DNA of 64,000 nt from Paraburkholderia ultramafica (lineage in GTDB: Bacteria; Pseudomonadota; Gammaproteobacteria; Burkholderiales; Burkholderiaceae). Below the pieces are notes generated by a model. The model did not search any database and was not told where the DNA came from. It was given only the letters and a program-made list of their open reading frames with translations. Below, piece by piece: positions 18,953 to 27,250 of the stretch (positions are counted from its first letter, which is position 1; every line of letters starts with the position of its first letter). The translations under genes and the position numbers were made by a program. The stretch covers positions 1-64,000 of the forward strand of contig NZ_CADIKK010000009.1 of the NCBI RefSeq assembly GCF_902859915.1, written 5' to 3'.

Positions 18953-20202
18953 AGTGGCTTCGATGGGGCTCTCTGTCGATGGCTGTAGCCGCCGCTTTTG
19001 GGGGGGGCGCACAGGCGCAGGAGATGCCTGTGCCTGAATTTTTGCCAACCACAGACCAGGCAATCGCCTGGATTGACGCGGAGCCTTCCGTCTCAATGGC
19101 CCGCAACCTCGCTGAGGCAGCCAGTTACGGTGGAGCGGCTGTCAAGGCGTCTCCCTATGAGTGGACCACCACTTTGCAGGGGCAGCGTCGGAGGTATCAG
19201 GATACGGGACTGAATTCCAACGAGTTTAATGTTCAGATCGAGCGCACTATTCGCATTGTCGGCAAGGCGGGACTCGATAGGCAGCTTGGCGATCTGGACG
19301 CCCGAGTGGGTCGCGCGAAATTCGTGATGGCTCGTCACGAGACAGCGCAGGCACTTTCGGCTATGTGGATCAGTTTGATCGTCGCTAAGCGGCAATTGAA
19401 CCTGCTGAACGAACAGATGGGTTTTGCGGCTAGCAACGTGGAAGCCGTCAAACGACGCAAGCGCGCCGGTGACGCTTCTACTCTTGAGGTGAATCTTGCT
19501 CAGGCAGATCTGGGCGAAGTAAAAAGACAGGCCAGCAATGCTTCGACTGACCTGAGCAAGTCGAGAGCAGCGCTGCTTACGCGCTTCCCTTCCGCGGAAC
19601 CCGGCTCGGCCACCTTGCCTGAACCGCGGCCGCCTGTGTGGCAGGAGGCCGAATGGCGAGAACGCATTGTCGCCGCGTCCGACGCAATGCAAACGGCTCA
19701 GGGCGAATGGGAAAAATCGCAGTTGACTGCGCAGCGCGTGAGAGCCGACCGGATTCCGGATCCGACGATCGGCATCTTCGCGGGGACGGAGGCAAGGCGC
19801 AACGAGAAAATTATCGGTGTGAGCGTTAGCATTCCGCTTTCGGGCACCTACCGTGCAGAGAAAGCACGGCAGGCAGGCAAAGAAATGGATGCTGCGCTGA
19901 GTTCTCTCGACCGGGCACGCATCGATAGTCAACTCGAAGCGATGCAGACATATTCAGAGGCTAAAGGTAGTTTCGAGCGATGGCGCATTGCAACGGAGAG
20001 TGCCGATCTCGCAGAGCAAAACGCACAGATGACGCAGCGCGCGTATCTTCTTGGCGAAACGGATCTTCAGTCGCTGCTTCTCGCGCAACGCCAGTCGCTC
20101 GAAGCATCGCGGGCGGCCATCGGTGCCCAGGGTGATGCGGTGAGTTGGGAAATGCGAATGCTGATTGACGCACACCTTATCTGGAATCTGGCTCTCGATT
20201 GA
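18949..20202 (+). CDS. Outer-membrane efflux channel of heavy-metal RND system (TolC/CzcC-like)
   Basis: This 417-residue protein has a signal peptide (SMAVAAAFGGGAQAQ) and two long helical repeats typical of TolC-type outer-membrane factors: VGRAKFVMARHETAQALSAM in the first half and ARIDSQLEAMQTYSEAKGSF in the second. It forms the exit duct for the pump at 15556-18657. Its ATG overlaps the DUF3240 stop. It is the last gene of the operon and is followed by a hairpin at 20231-20262. Confidence 0.9.
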   Translation: MKWLRWGSLSMAVAAAFGGGAQAQEMPVPEFLPTTDQAIAWIDAEPSVSMARNLAEAASYGGAAVKASPYEWTTTLQGQRRRYQDTGLNSNEFNVQIERTIRIVGKAGLDRQLGDLDARVGRAKFVMARHETAQALSAMWISLIVAKRQLNLLNEQMGFAASNVEAVKRRKRAGDASTLEVNLAQADLGEVKRQASNASTDLSKSRAALLTRFPSAEPGSATLPEPRPPVWQEAEWRERIVAASDAMQTAQGEWEKSQLTAQRVRADRIPDPTIGIFAGTEARRNEKIIGVSVSIPLSGTYRAEKARQAGKEMDAALSSLDRARIDSQLEAMQTYSEAKGSFERWRIATESADLAEQNAQMTQRAYLLGETDLQSLLLAQRQSLEASRAAIGAQGDAVSWEMRMLIDAHLIWNLALD

Positions 20203-20230
20203 GCGGCGAAAAGTCGATTCTTTTCAGGAG

Positions 20231-20262
20231 GTCAGACGTTCCGCGATACGTGAGCGTCTGAC
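20231..20262 (+). terminator. Hairpin after RND operon
   Basis: GTCAGACG pairs with CGTCTGAC (8-bp perfect stem, 16-nt loop) 28 bp after the channel gene stop and before the convergent MFS gene. No T-run follows, so the role as a terminator is weakly supported. Confidence 0.35.
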
Positions 20263-20325
20263 CCAACCGACAGGATGCGGGCGTGTCACGTGGCATTACC
20301 GGGCGTTGGCCAGATAGGGAGCGCT

Positions 20326-21672
20326 TCAGTCGTCCTTCGTCTTGCGCGGCCAGGTGGGGTGACGGTCGTCAATGGTAAACGGGTGTCTATGCTGAGATCG
20401 AGCTGTGCGCTCGCCTTCGCCCAGATGGGATTCGTCCTCAGGCGCAGGATGCTCGTGCTCAACGATGTCGGGGTCGCGTGCCGGCCATATCCACCACGCG
20501 GCGGCGGTACCGAGCGCTGTCAGCACGGCCATCACTGGAAGGATACCGGTCATGCCGATTTTCGCCCCGAGAGATCCCGCTACCGGATAGGTAATCAGCC
20601 AGCAGACGTGTGAGAGGGAGAACTGGGCAGCGAAGACGGCCGGACGATCCGTGGAACCGGCTGAGCGCCGCAGGAGGCGCCCACTCGGCGTCAGCGTCAT
20701 CGAGTACCCCAGTCCAATCACAAACCAGGTCGCAAGGAATGCCGGCCATTCGAAGCGTCCGCCGGCAGCTGCAACGACCGTCCCGAATCCAAGGCCGACT
20801 GTCATTACGGACGCGCCGAGGAGCATTGCCGGTCGGTCGGGCCTCCGATCCAGCAATTTCGGCAGAATCAGGGCCATCAGCATCGAACCGCAGCCGAATG
20901 CCGCCAGCCCGAGCGATACGTCAGAGCTGCTGCGGCCAAGCTTGCTTTCCACATAAACCACTGTGTTCACAATAACCATTGAGCTTGCGGCCGCAGCCGC
21001 GAAGTTCAGTGCGAGCAGTCCCAGCAGTCGTGGCGTGCGCAGATAGATGGAAATTCCGCGAAACGTTTTCTTGTAGACACTACCCGTCACTTCGACCGCC
21101 GGAGACTTGGGCAGGCTCACCGTCATGACCAGCGCGGCGGAGCAGAGAAAACCGACAACCGTCCCCGCGAAAAGGGAATGAAACGAGATGACCGTGAGGA
21201 GTGCGGCAGCCAGTATGGGGCTGACGAGGCTCTCCATGTCGTACGCCAGCCGCGAAAGCGAAAGGGCGCGGGTGTAATCGTTCTCGTCCGGCAACACATC
21301 GGGAATCGTCGCCTGGAATGTCGGCGTAAATGCGGCCGACGCACTCTGCAGCACAAACACGAGCACGTAGACCTGCCAGGCTTGGGTGACGAATGGTAAG
21401 CAGATGGCCACGGCGGCCCGGACGAGGTCCATCGAAACGAGGAATGCGCGGCGAGGGAGCCGATTAGCGAAGGCACCGACGACCGGCGCGATTACGACGT
21501 AGGCCACCATCTTGATCGCAAGCGCAGTACCGAGCACGCTGCCGGCGTTCGCTCCCGCGATGTTATAAGCGAGAAGGCCTAACGCTACGGTTGCGAGGCC
21601 CGTGCCAACGAGCGCAATCACTTGTGCGAGAAAAAGATGACGATAGGTCCGGTTTGAAAGTACGCCGAGCAC
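20326..21672 (-). CDS. MFS exporter with His-rich C-terminal tail (NreB-like)
   Basis: This protein of about 448 residues has 10-12 membrane segments in the layout of EntS/NreB-type MFS exporters (YRHLFLAQVIALVGTGL at TM1; AFANRLPRRAFLVSMDLVRA after TM2). The last 50 residues are cytoplasmic and His/Asp/Glu-rich (EHEHPAPEDESH, then SQHRHP), a feature of nickel exporters such as NreB and suggestive of metal binding. The GTG at 21672 is chosen because GAAGGGGA precedes it by about eight bases and TM1 follows at the usual distance. It is divergent from the first repressor gene, with a palindromic operator between them. Function as a nickel/cobalt exporter is inferred. Confidence 0.82.
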   Translation of the reverse strand: MLGVLSNRTYRHLFLAQVIALVGTGLATVALGLLAYNIAGANAGSVLGTALAIKMVAYVVIAPVVGAFANRLPRRAFLVSMDLVRAAVAICLPFVTQAWQVYVLVFVLQSASAAFTPTFQATIPDVLPDENDYTRALSLSRLAYDMESLVSPILAAALLTVISFHSLFAGTVVGFLCSAALVMTVSLPKSPAVEVTGSVYKKTFRGISIYLRTPRLLGLLALNFAAAAASSMVIVNTVVYVESKLGRSSSDVSLGLAAFGCGSMLMALILPKLLDRRPDRPAMLLGASVMTVGLGFGTVVAAAGGRFEWPAFLATWFVIGLGYSMTLTPSGRLLRRSAGSTDRPAVFAAQFSLSHVCWLITYPVAGSLGAKIGMTGILPVMAVLTALGTAAAWWIWPARDPDIVEHEHPAPEDESHLGEGERTARSQHRHPFTIDDRHPTWPRKTKDD

Positions 21673-21814
21673 TCTGGATTCCCCTTCAATAAAATGGCTG
21701 AAATGTCCTCGTAAGCGGATGCGCTGCAAACCGGACCGGTTCGTTCGATGCCGTCTTCTGGTTTCGAGCCTCTGCATTCATGGCGGAAGCACTGCATTTT
21801 CATTTTAGAGTATC

Positions 21815-21836
21815 ATCCTATCCACCTGGATAGGAT
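21815..21836. promoter_or_regulatory. Palindromic operator upstream of metal repressor
   Basis: A perfect 10-bp inverted repeat, ATCCTATCCA-CC-TGGATAGGAT, lies between the divergent MFS gene and the repressor gene, 76 bp before the repressor start. A near copy occurs in front of the CDF gene (24861-24882). I infer it is the binding site of the CsoR/RcnR-family repressor encoded next to it. Confidence 0.65.
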
Positions 21837-21911
21837 AAAGTTATTCTCTAGCGATACCACTTTCTGTCCTGATATTTCCTTCAACATGAATGCTTTTTTG
21901 ACCTACGCGAC

Positions 21912-22181
21912 ATGCCCGTTCACACATCGCACACCGACATCATCAAGCGGCTGAAGCGAGCCGACGGCCATCTCAAGAGCGTTATCACAATGCTCGAGGA
22001 GGGCCGGGCATGTGTCGACATTGCGCAGCAGTTGCAAGCAGTAGAAAGCGCAGTGACCAACGCGAAGCAGACCTTGATACACGACCACATCGATCACTGT
22101 CTTGACGGCGCGGTACATGAAGGCAAGCAAAGTGCCGATGATGCAATCGCTGAACTGAAAGCAATCACCAAATATCTCTAG
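21912..22181 (+). CDS. CsoR/RcnR-family metal-sensing repressor (InrS-like ligand set)
   Basis: This 89-residue all-helical protein belongs to the CsoR/RcnR/FrmR family. The sensor ligands read C34, H59 and C63 (in GRACVD and DHIDHC), with a further His at 20. This C-H-C set is that of CsoR and the nickel sensor InrS, and differs from E. coli RcnR (C-H-H) and FrmR. The apo-protein should bind DNA and release it on metal binding. The gene is 8 bp upstream of rcnA, and the palindrome at 21815-21836 lies in front of it, so it probably represses itself, rcnA, and perhaps the divergent MFS and distant CDF genes. Confidence 0.88.
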   Translation: MPVHTSHTDIIKRLKRADGHLKSVITMLEEGRACVDIAQQLQAVESAVTNAKQTLIHDHIDHCLDGAVHEGKQSADDAIAELKAITKYL

Positions 22182-22189
22182 GCATCCGC

Positions 22190-23314
22190 ATGACAGATTT
22201 TTCTACCCTGCTGCAGCAAGGCACAGCGAGCGCCTGGCTGTTCATCCCCAGTGCAGTGCTACTTGGCGCACTTCACGGACTGGAACCCGGACACTCGAAG
22301 ACCATGATGGCCGCGTTCATCGTTGCGATTCGCGGTACGGTCGGGCAAGCCGTGCTACTCGGCCTGTCTGCAACTCTGTCGCATACCGCCGTAGTCTGGG
22401 CCGTCGCACTCGCTGGGATGTATTTCGGCCGCAATCTGAATCCTGAAACGACCGAACCCTACTTCCAACTCGCTTCCGCGGTGCTCGTCGTCTGCGTGGC
22501 CGCGTGGATGATTTGGCGCACGTGGCGCGACCAGCGAATGGCAGGCAGTCATGATCACGGACATGACCACGCGGATGAGACCAAGCGTGTCGACACGGGG
22601 CACGGCGTCGTTCGCCTGGAGATCTTCGAGGACGGCGTTCCGCCCCGATTCCGCCTGTTTCAGGAGGGGCGCCACCACAGCGCGTTTAGCGCGGACCAGA
22701 TTAGCATTGAGACGCAACGCGCCGGCAGCGGGAGAGAGGTTTTCACGTTTGTTCAGCGCGAGGGATTTCTCGAGTCGCTGCAGGAAATTCCAGAGCCGCA
22801 TGAGTTCATGGCACGACTGCAAATCAGCCACGGGCATCACAGCCACGACTATGAATTGGAGTACGTCGAGCATGAACACCATCATCACGACCACGGTCAG
22901 GCCTCTGGGCTGGATGTCTCGTCCCCAGGCTATCAGGATGCTCACGAACGCGCACACGCGAATGACATCAAGAAGCGATTCGCAGACAGGGATGTAACAA
23001 CCGGCCAGATTGTGATGTTCGGCCTGACGGGCGGACTTGTTCCTTGCCCAGCCTCTATCACGGTGCTGCTGCTGTGTCTTCAGTTGAAACAGTTTGTGCT
23101 CGGCGCAGGCCTCGTGCTCTGTTTCAGCATAGGACTTGCGCTCACCATGGTGGCGTCCGGCACGGTGGCCGCGTTGAGCGTTAAGCAAGTATCGAAGAAG
23201 TGGAGCGGCTTCGGTGACTTTGCAAGAAAAGCGCCCTACTTCTCCAGCGCGCTGATACTCCTCGTTGGCTTTTACATGGCGTACCAAGGCGCTAACGCAC
23301 TAGACTGGGTGTAG
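22190..23314 (+). CDS. rcnA: Nickel/cobalt efflux protein RcnA (NicO family)
   Basis: This 374-residue membrane protein carries the NicO/RcnA motif HGLEPGHSKTMM in TM1-2 and a late GLTGGLVPCPASITVLL segment. Between TM3 and TM4 is an unusually long soluble loop of about 150 residues (about 115-270) with His clusters (SHDHGHDHADE, HGHHSHDYELEYVEHEHHHH) around a beta-rich stretch; E. coli RcnA has only a short His-rich loop. It should export Ni2+ and Co2+ from the cytoplasm. It is co-transcribed with the repressor 8 bp upstream. The loop's beta-rich part is also found at the C-terminus of the CDF exporter 24970-26316. Confidence 0.9.
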   Translation: MTDFSTLLQQGTASAWLFIPSAVLLGALHGLEPGHSKTMMAAFIVAIRGTVGQAVLLGLSATLSHTAVVWAVALAGMYFGRNLNPETTEPYFQLASAVLVVCVAAWMIWRTWRDQRMAGSHDHGHDHADETKRVDTGHGVVRLEIFEDGVPPRFRLFQEGRHHSAFSADQISIETQRAGSGREVFTFVQREGFLESLQEIPEPHEFMARLQISHGHHSHDYELEYVEHEHHHHDHGQASGLDVSSPGYQDAHERAHANDIKKRFADRDVTTGQIVMFGLTGGLVPCPASITVLLLCLQLKQFVLGAGLVLCFSIGLALTMVASGTVAALSVKQVSKKWSGFGDFARKAPYFSSALILLVGFYMAYQGANALDWV

Positions 23315-23335
23315 GGTGCCTGCGGCGAGGCAAGC

Positions 23336-23440
23336 ATGAACAGGCGCACAAAGTGGATCGCTGCAACCGCTGCATTAATGTGTGTCATGAGTGCGAGTCT
23401 CGCATGCCCCCTGCATATCGCTTACGCGAATGCCGACTGA
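23336..23440 (+). CDS. Small exported peptide, 34 residues
   Basis: The sequence starts NRRTKWIAATAALMCVMSAS and is a basic N-terminus plus a hydrophobic core with a possible lipobox or signal-peptidase site (SLAC), ending soon after in HIAYANAD. A GAGG ribosome-binding site lies about six bases upstream, and the gene follows rcnA by 21 bp on the same strand, so co-expression is likely. It may be a genuine small protein or the remnant 5' end of a larger secreted protein. No family is recognised. Confidence 0.45.
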   Translation: MNRRTKWIAATAALMCVMSASLACPLHIAYANAD

Positions 23441-23840
23441 GTTCTGGCAACGATAAGCACGCGAAAGTAGCGACAAGTGTCGCGACGGTCGCCGCCTCTG
23501 CATCGAGGACACCTGCCGAGCGTATTGAGAGTGGCCTACGCATAACAGGCAAAGCCGGTAAGGCCCAAGACCCATGCTGTCCCTGCATTTGCCCAACGAA
23601 ACCCGCTTAGCCAATGGTGCCCAAGCCAGAACAATGCAGGCAGATTGCAATCCCACTGAAGGCTTGATGTGGCTGGCACGCCATGTGGACCAAAGGCAAC
23701 TGCGGCAGACAAACGGGATGCCACCAGTACGAACAGGCAGGCGATTCAATCAACCGCCGGGCTTGCTCACCTTGTGAAAATATTCGTTCCTGACTGCCAG
23801 GACGCCGGCGCGCCGAATCTACCGGGGCCGCCTGAGCGAT
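23441..23840. other. Intergenic stretch, no gene recognised
   Basis: About 400 bp between the small peptide and the convergent methyltransferase-like gene. Short overlapping frames exist on both strands without ribosome-binding sites or domain similarity. I see nothing supportable here. Confidence 0.4.
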
Positions 23841-24896
23841 TCAGCGAGGCTTGCGCGTGAATAGCAGCACGTCGCACCCAAGTTCCGGCGGCAGCAGCAG
23901 CCTCGCAAGATCGGGGCGACGCTCCATAGCGAAGGACGTCTGGTGCTCGTAGTCATACCAGTTGCCGCTTGCCGCGCGATGCACACTGACGACCGCGAGA
24001 TAGGTGTCGACGCTCTCGCAGCGAAATATCTCGCGCTCGAAGTTGTTGCCGGCAGGTGGCCACGAGCAAATGACGACCTCGGCCGGGTGGGAGCGCAGTG
24101 CGATGCGCGCCTCCATTCGAATCACCGACTCGGGATATGCGATCTTGTGTTCCCAACTGTAGTCGTCCGTCGCAGTGATGCGCACGCCGCTGTCGCGCAG
24201 AAATCGGCTCAAGGTGCCGTCACCTGCGCCGAGTTCGAGGCAAAGTCTTTCACCGATGATCCCGCTGAGCCGCTCGACGAACTGGCGCGAATAGAAACAA
24301 AAAATCCCTTTAGGCTCGACCAGTGGCATCAGGAATCGCTTTTGCCAGACGAACGGCCACAGAATCCGGAACCACGCGAGTGAAACGGGCTTACGTTCGA
24401 GACCCTGCCCAAACAGCAGATGTTGCGTGAGGAGTCCATTAACAAGATTGAAGCGTAGCTTGCCGGACTTACGTCCGGTGGCAATGGCGGTGGTGTAGCG
24501 CTGGATCGTCACTGCGGCCATTTGCCGGCGAACCGCAGCCCGCGCGAGTTCCTGTTTCTCGCGCCGACTGAGATTGCTTTTCGCGGGGCGCCCGGCTGAG
24601 TTCACGCCAGGGTTCATTAAGCGGTAAAGCCTACGGGGATCGCGCTCTGCGAGCGCTGCGGCAAGTTCGTGCTCCATGTATTCCCATTCGTCCGGGAACG
24701 TGGATCGCAATTCGTCCCCCGATGGCCGGCGTTGCAGCCAGGCTATAACTTTAGCGGGATCACCAAGGTCCGTCGTCAAATCGGTTTTCCAATTTCGATT
24801 GTAGTAATGAGCGATACGGCTGCCTTCGACAGGCAGCACGTTCAATCCGTTTCGGATAATATCCAATCCAGGAGGATAGGATAAGCAACGCATCAT
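23841..24896 (-). CDS. Putative SAM-dependent methyltransferase-like protein
   Basis: This protein of about 351 residues has a C-terminal half with a class I methyltransferase core: motif I GERLCLELGAGDGTLSRFL, an acidic strand end TATDDYSWEH, and CSWPPAGN at the motif IV position. The N-terminal half (about 1-170) is helical and basic and is not recognised. The start is uncertain: ATG 24896 places the operator 24861-24882 inside the coding sequence, while GTG 24839 places it upstream. It is divergent from the CDF gene within the nickel/cobalt cluster, so metal-dependent expression is plausible. Its substrate is unknown. Confidence 0.7.
   Translation of the reverse strand: MMRCLSYPPGLDIIRNGLNVLPVEGSRIAHYYNRNWKTDLTTDLGDPAKVIAWLQRRPSGDELRSTFPDEWEYMEHELAAALAERDPRRLYRLMNPGVNSAGRPAKSNLSRREKQELARAAVRRQMAAVTIQRYTTAIATGRKSGKLRFNLVNGLLTQHLLFGQGLERKPVSLAWFRILWPFVWQKRFLMPLVEPKGIFCFYSRQFVERLSGIIGERLCLELGAGDGTLSRFLRDSGVRITATDDYSWEHKIAYPESVIRMEARIALRSHPAEVVICSWPPAGNNFEREIFRCESVDTYLAVVSVHRAASGNWYDYEHQTSFAMERRPDLARLLLPPELGCDVLLFTRKPR
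24861..24882. promoter_or_regulatory. Second copy of the metal-repressor operator
   Basis: ATCCAATCCA-GG-AGGATAGGAT is the same 10-2-10 palindrome as at 21815-21836, with 8 of 10 bases paired between arms and the right arm nearly identical. It lies 88 bp before the CDF start and at the 5' end of the divergent methyltransferase-like gene. I infer coordinated control by the same repressor. Confidence 0.6.
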
Positions 24897-24969
24897 TGCA
24901 TATCTCTGCCGGCTTCCGTGGACCACCATACCTCTCAGCCAAATGGAACAGTGCCAACAGGAGCGCGTC

Positions 24970-26316
24970 ATGTGGGCGAAAATCAAGGAGTGGTTCGGAT
25001 TTGGTGGCGACGAAGACAGCCACGGGCATGGCGGCGATGGCCACGCGCACGGAGCAGGCCCTCACGGCCATACTCATGGCGTGATCGACCCGAGCCTGTC
25101 TTCCTCGGAACGCGGCATCTGGGCTATCAAATGGTCGTTTGTGATTCTGGCCATCACTGCGATCCTTCAGTTGATCGTAGTGTTCACATCGGGCAGCGTC
25201 GCGCTGCTGGCCGACACAATCCACAACGTGGGCGACGCGACCACGGCGATTCCGTTGTGGATCGCCTTCGTGCTCGCGCGCCGCAGGCCGACGGCAACTT
25301 TCAACTACGGACTCGGACGCGTCGAGGATCTGGCCGGGATGCTGATTGTCGTGATCATCCTGATTAGCGCGCTGGTCGCGGGCTATGAGGCGATCGATCG
25401 TCTCATCCATCCACAACCCATCACGCAATTGCTGGCTGTTGCCGCAGCGGGTGTAATCGGCTTTGTCGGCAACGAAGCGGTGGCCGTGTTCCGGATTCGG
25501 GTCGGACGCGCGATGAACAGCGCCGCGCTGATCGCGGACGGCTACCATGCCCGCACAGACGGTCTAACGAGCCTTGCGGTGGTGGTTGGTGCGATCGGTG
25601 TCTGGGCCGGTTTTCCACTTGCCGATCCAATTATCGGTCTGCTGATCACCATCGCCATTCTAGGCATAGTCTGGCAATCCGCACGTGCGGTCATCACCCG
25701 CAGCCTCGACGGGATCGGGCCCGGCGTAACGGAAGAAATCCGCCATGCAATCGAGCACGTACCGGGGGTCAATCGGCTGGTCGACGTCAAGGCCCGCTGG
25801 CTCGGACACAAATTGCGCGCCGAACTGACAGTCGCCGTCGACCAGAATCTGAGCGTCGCGCAGGCCAATGGAATTACGTTGGCGTTGCAACGCGAGCTGC
25901 ACGCGCATCTTCCGCCACTCGACGCAGCGACCGTGCAATTTGATACAACCGGCGCGCAACCAGTCGATGCGCCGATGGATGCAACCGGCCACCATCATGC
26001 ACCCGAACCGATTCGGGTGAGTTGTGCCCTCGCATCCGGATTACTGGAAATCGTCGACACGCCGTCCGGCGAACGCATGCGTTTGACGGTTCCGGAACAT
26101 GTCGAAGATCTCGCGGCAGTTGTAGAGATTTTTCGGCCAGATGGTAAGAGCGAGACGTTAACGTTGCAGCCGTCGGAAGCGGTTGCTCACCACTTCGAAA
26201 GCACAACTGCGCCGGAGGAGCCGCACGAGTTCGATGCCGAACTGCGCCTGTCGAGCGTCCAGGGGCGGGAAACCTTGCCATTCAGGATGGTTGAGCCAGC
26301 AGGACATCATCACTAG
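24970..26316 (+). CDS. CDF-family metal cation exporter with extra C-terminal domain
   Basis: This 448-residue protein has a His-rich N-terminus (GHGGDGHAHGAGPHGHTHG) and six membrane segments. Transport-site motifs are HNVGD in TM2 and HARTD in TM5, the H-x3-D sites of zinc-class CDF proteins. A cytoplasmic domain of about 90 residues follows (VPGVNRLVDVKARWLGHKL). Beyond the normal family length is a further domain of about 100 residues ending in HHH. It resembles the RcnA loop of this cluster (EPHEF-x-A-x-L in both). The ATG at 24970 is chosen for its AGGAG site seven bases upstream. It should export divalent metal, probably Ni, Co or Zn, by proton exchange. Confidence 0.9.
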   Translation: MWAKIKEWFGFGGDEDSHGHGGDGHAHGAGPHGHTHGVIDPSLSSSERGIWAIKWSFVILAITAILQLIVVFTSGSVALLADTIHNVGDATTAIPLWIAFVLARRRPTATFNYGLGRVEDLAGMLIVVIILISALVAGYEAIDRLIHPQPITQLLAVAAAGVIGFVGNEAVAVFRIRVGRAMNSAALIADGYHARTDGLTSLAVVVGAIGVWAGFPLADPIIGLLITIAILGIVWQSARAVITRSLDGIGPGVTEEIRHAIEHVPGVNRLVDVKARWLGHKLRAELTVAVDQNLSVAQANGITLALQRELHAHLPPLDAATVQFDTTGAQPVDAPMDATGHHHAPEPIRVSCALASGLLEIVDTPSGERMRLTVPEHVEDLAAVVEIFRPDGKSETLTLQPSEAVAHHFESTTAPEEPHEFDAELRLSSVQGRETLPFRMVEPAGHHH

Positions 26317-26396
26317 AGGTTACACCGCTCTGCAGCGTATCGGAAGTGGAGTAAGGCTTCGCAATTAGCTGCGAACGAAGTCAGAAGGAAAGTAGC

Positions 26397-26666
26397 GTGG
26401 ATATGCAAACTTCACATCAACACATCGTCAAATGGCTGCAGCGAGCGGAAGGACACCTGAAAAGCGTCATTGCGATGGTCGGGAAAGGGCGTACCTGCGT
26501 TGATATCGCGCAGCAGGTGCAGGCGGTGGAAAGTGCGATCTGTAACGCGAGAACGACGCTCGTCCGTGAGCACATCGACCATTGCCTCGAGCAACCGGGT
26601 AGCCAGGATGCACAGTCAACGGCTGCTGTGATGAGCCAACTCAAAGCCGTGACTAAATACCTGTAG
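26397..26666 (+). CDS. Second CsoR/RcnR-family metal-sensing repressor
   Basis: This 89-residue protein is a close paralogue of the repressor at 21912-22181. It has the same ligand set, C34, H59 and C63 (GRTCVD, EHIDHC), plus His20. Start GTG 26397 is supported by AGAAGGAAAG about eight bases upstream; an ATG follows at 26403. No copy of the ATCCTATCCA palindrome is seen in front of it, so it may be controlled differently or transcribed from the CDF promoter 80 bp upstream. It lies 8 bp before a broken rcnA copy, repeating the repressor-rcnA arrangement. Confidence 0.85.
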   Translation: MDMQTSHQHIVKWLQRAEGHLKSVIAMVGKGRTCVDIAQQVQAVESAICNARTTLVREHIDHCLEQPGSQDAQSTAAVMSQLKAVTKYL

Positions 26667-26674
26667 AACGACAG

Positions 26675-27250
26675 ATGGCTGATTTAGCTTCAGTTCTGCT
26701 GCGAGGGGCTTCGAGCGTCTTGCCATTCATTGCAGGCGCGTCTCTCCTCGGAGCGTTGCACGGCCTCGAACCGGGACGTTCAAGGACAATGATGGCGGCA
26801 TTTACTGTCGCCATTCGTGGCACCGTCAGACAAGCAATATTGCTTGGTGTCGCTGCGACGATTTCGCACGCCGCGCTTGTCTGGCTCATATTGCTCGGCG
26901 GTCAGTATGTCAGGGGCAGCTGGAACACTGAACCCGATGAGCCGTACTTCCAGATTGCGTCCGCGGCGGTGATGGTCGGCGTCGCGCTGTGGATCATCTG
27001 GCGCACATGGCGTCAGCGATGCGTCGCCATCGCCAGTGGTCACGATCACAGCCACGATCGCGATCTTCGACACCACGACGAAACCAGGTTTATCGACACC
27101 TGGTACGCCATGGTGCGGCTTGAGGTTTTTGAAAACGGTGTGCCTCCCCGCTTCAGACTCTACAGTGAAGGACGTCGTCCTCGCGCGTGGCCAGCCGACC
27201 AGGTCAGAATTGAAACGCAGCACTGGTGGGAAACGACAAACCTTCCGTAG
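26675..27250 (+). pseudogene. Truncated second rcnA
   Basis: The 191-codon frame matches the first half of the RcnA at 22190-23314: HGLEPGRSRTMM motif, TM1-3, then the loop with VRLEVFENGVPPRFRLYSEG. It loses similarity at IETQ near 27215 and stops at 27250. The second group of membrane helices and most His clusters are missing. The key HSKT His of the motif is RSRT here. It probably arose by duplication of the repressor-rcnA pair followed by deletion. Confidence 0.8.
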
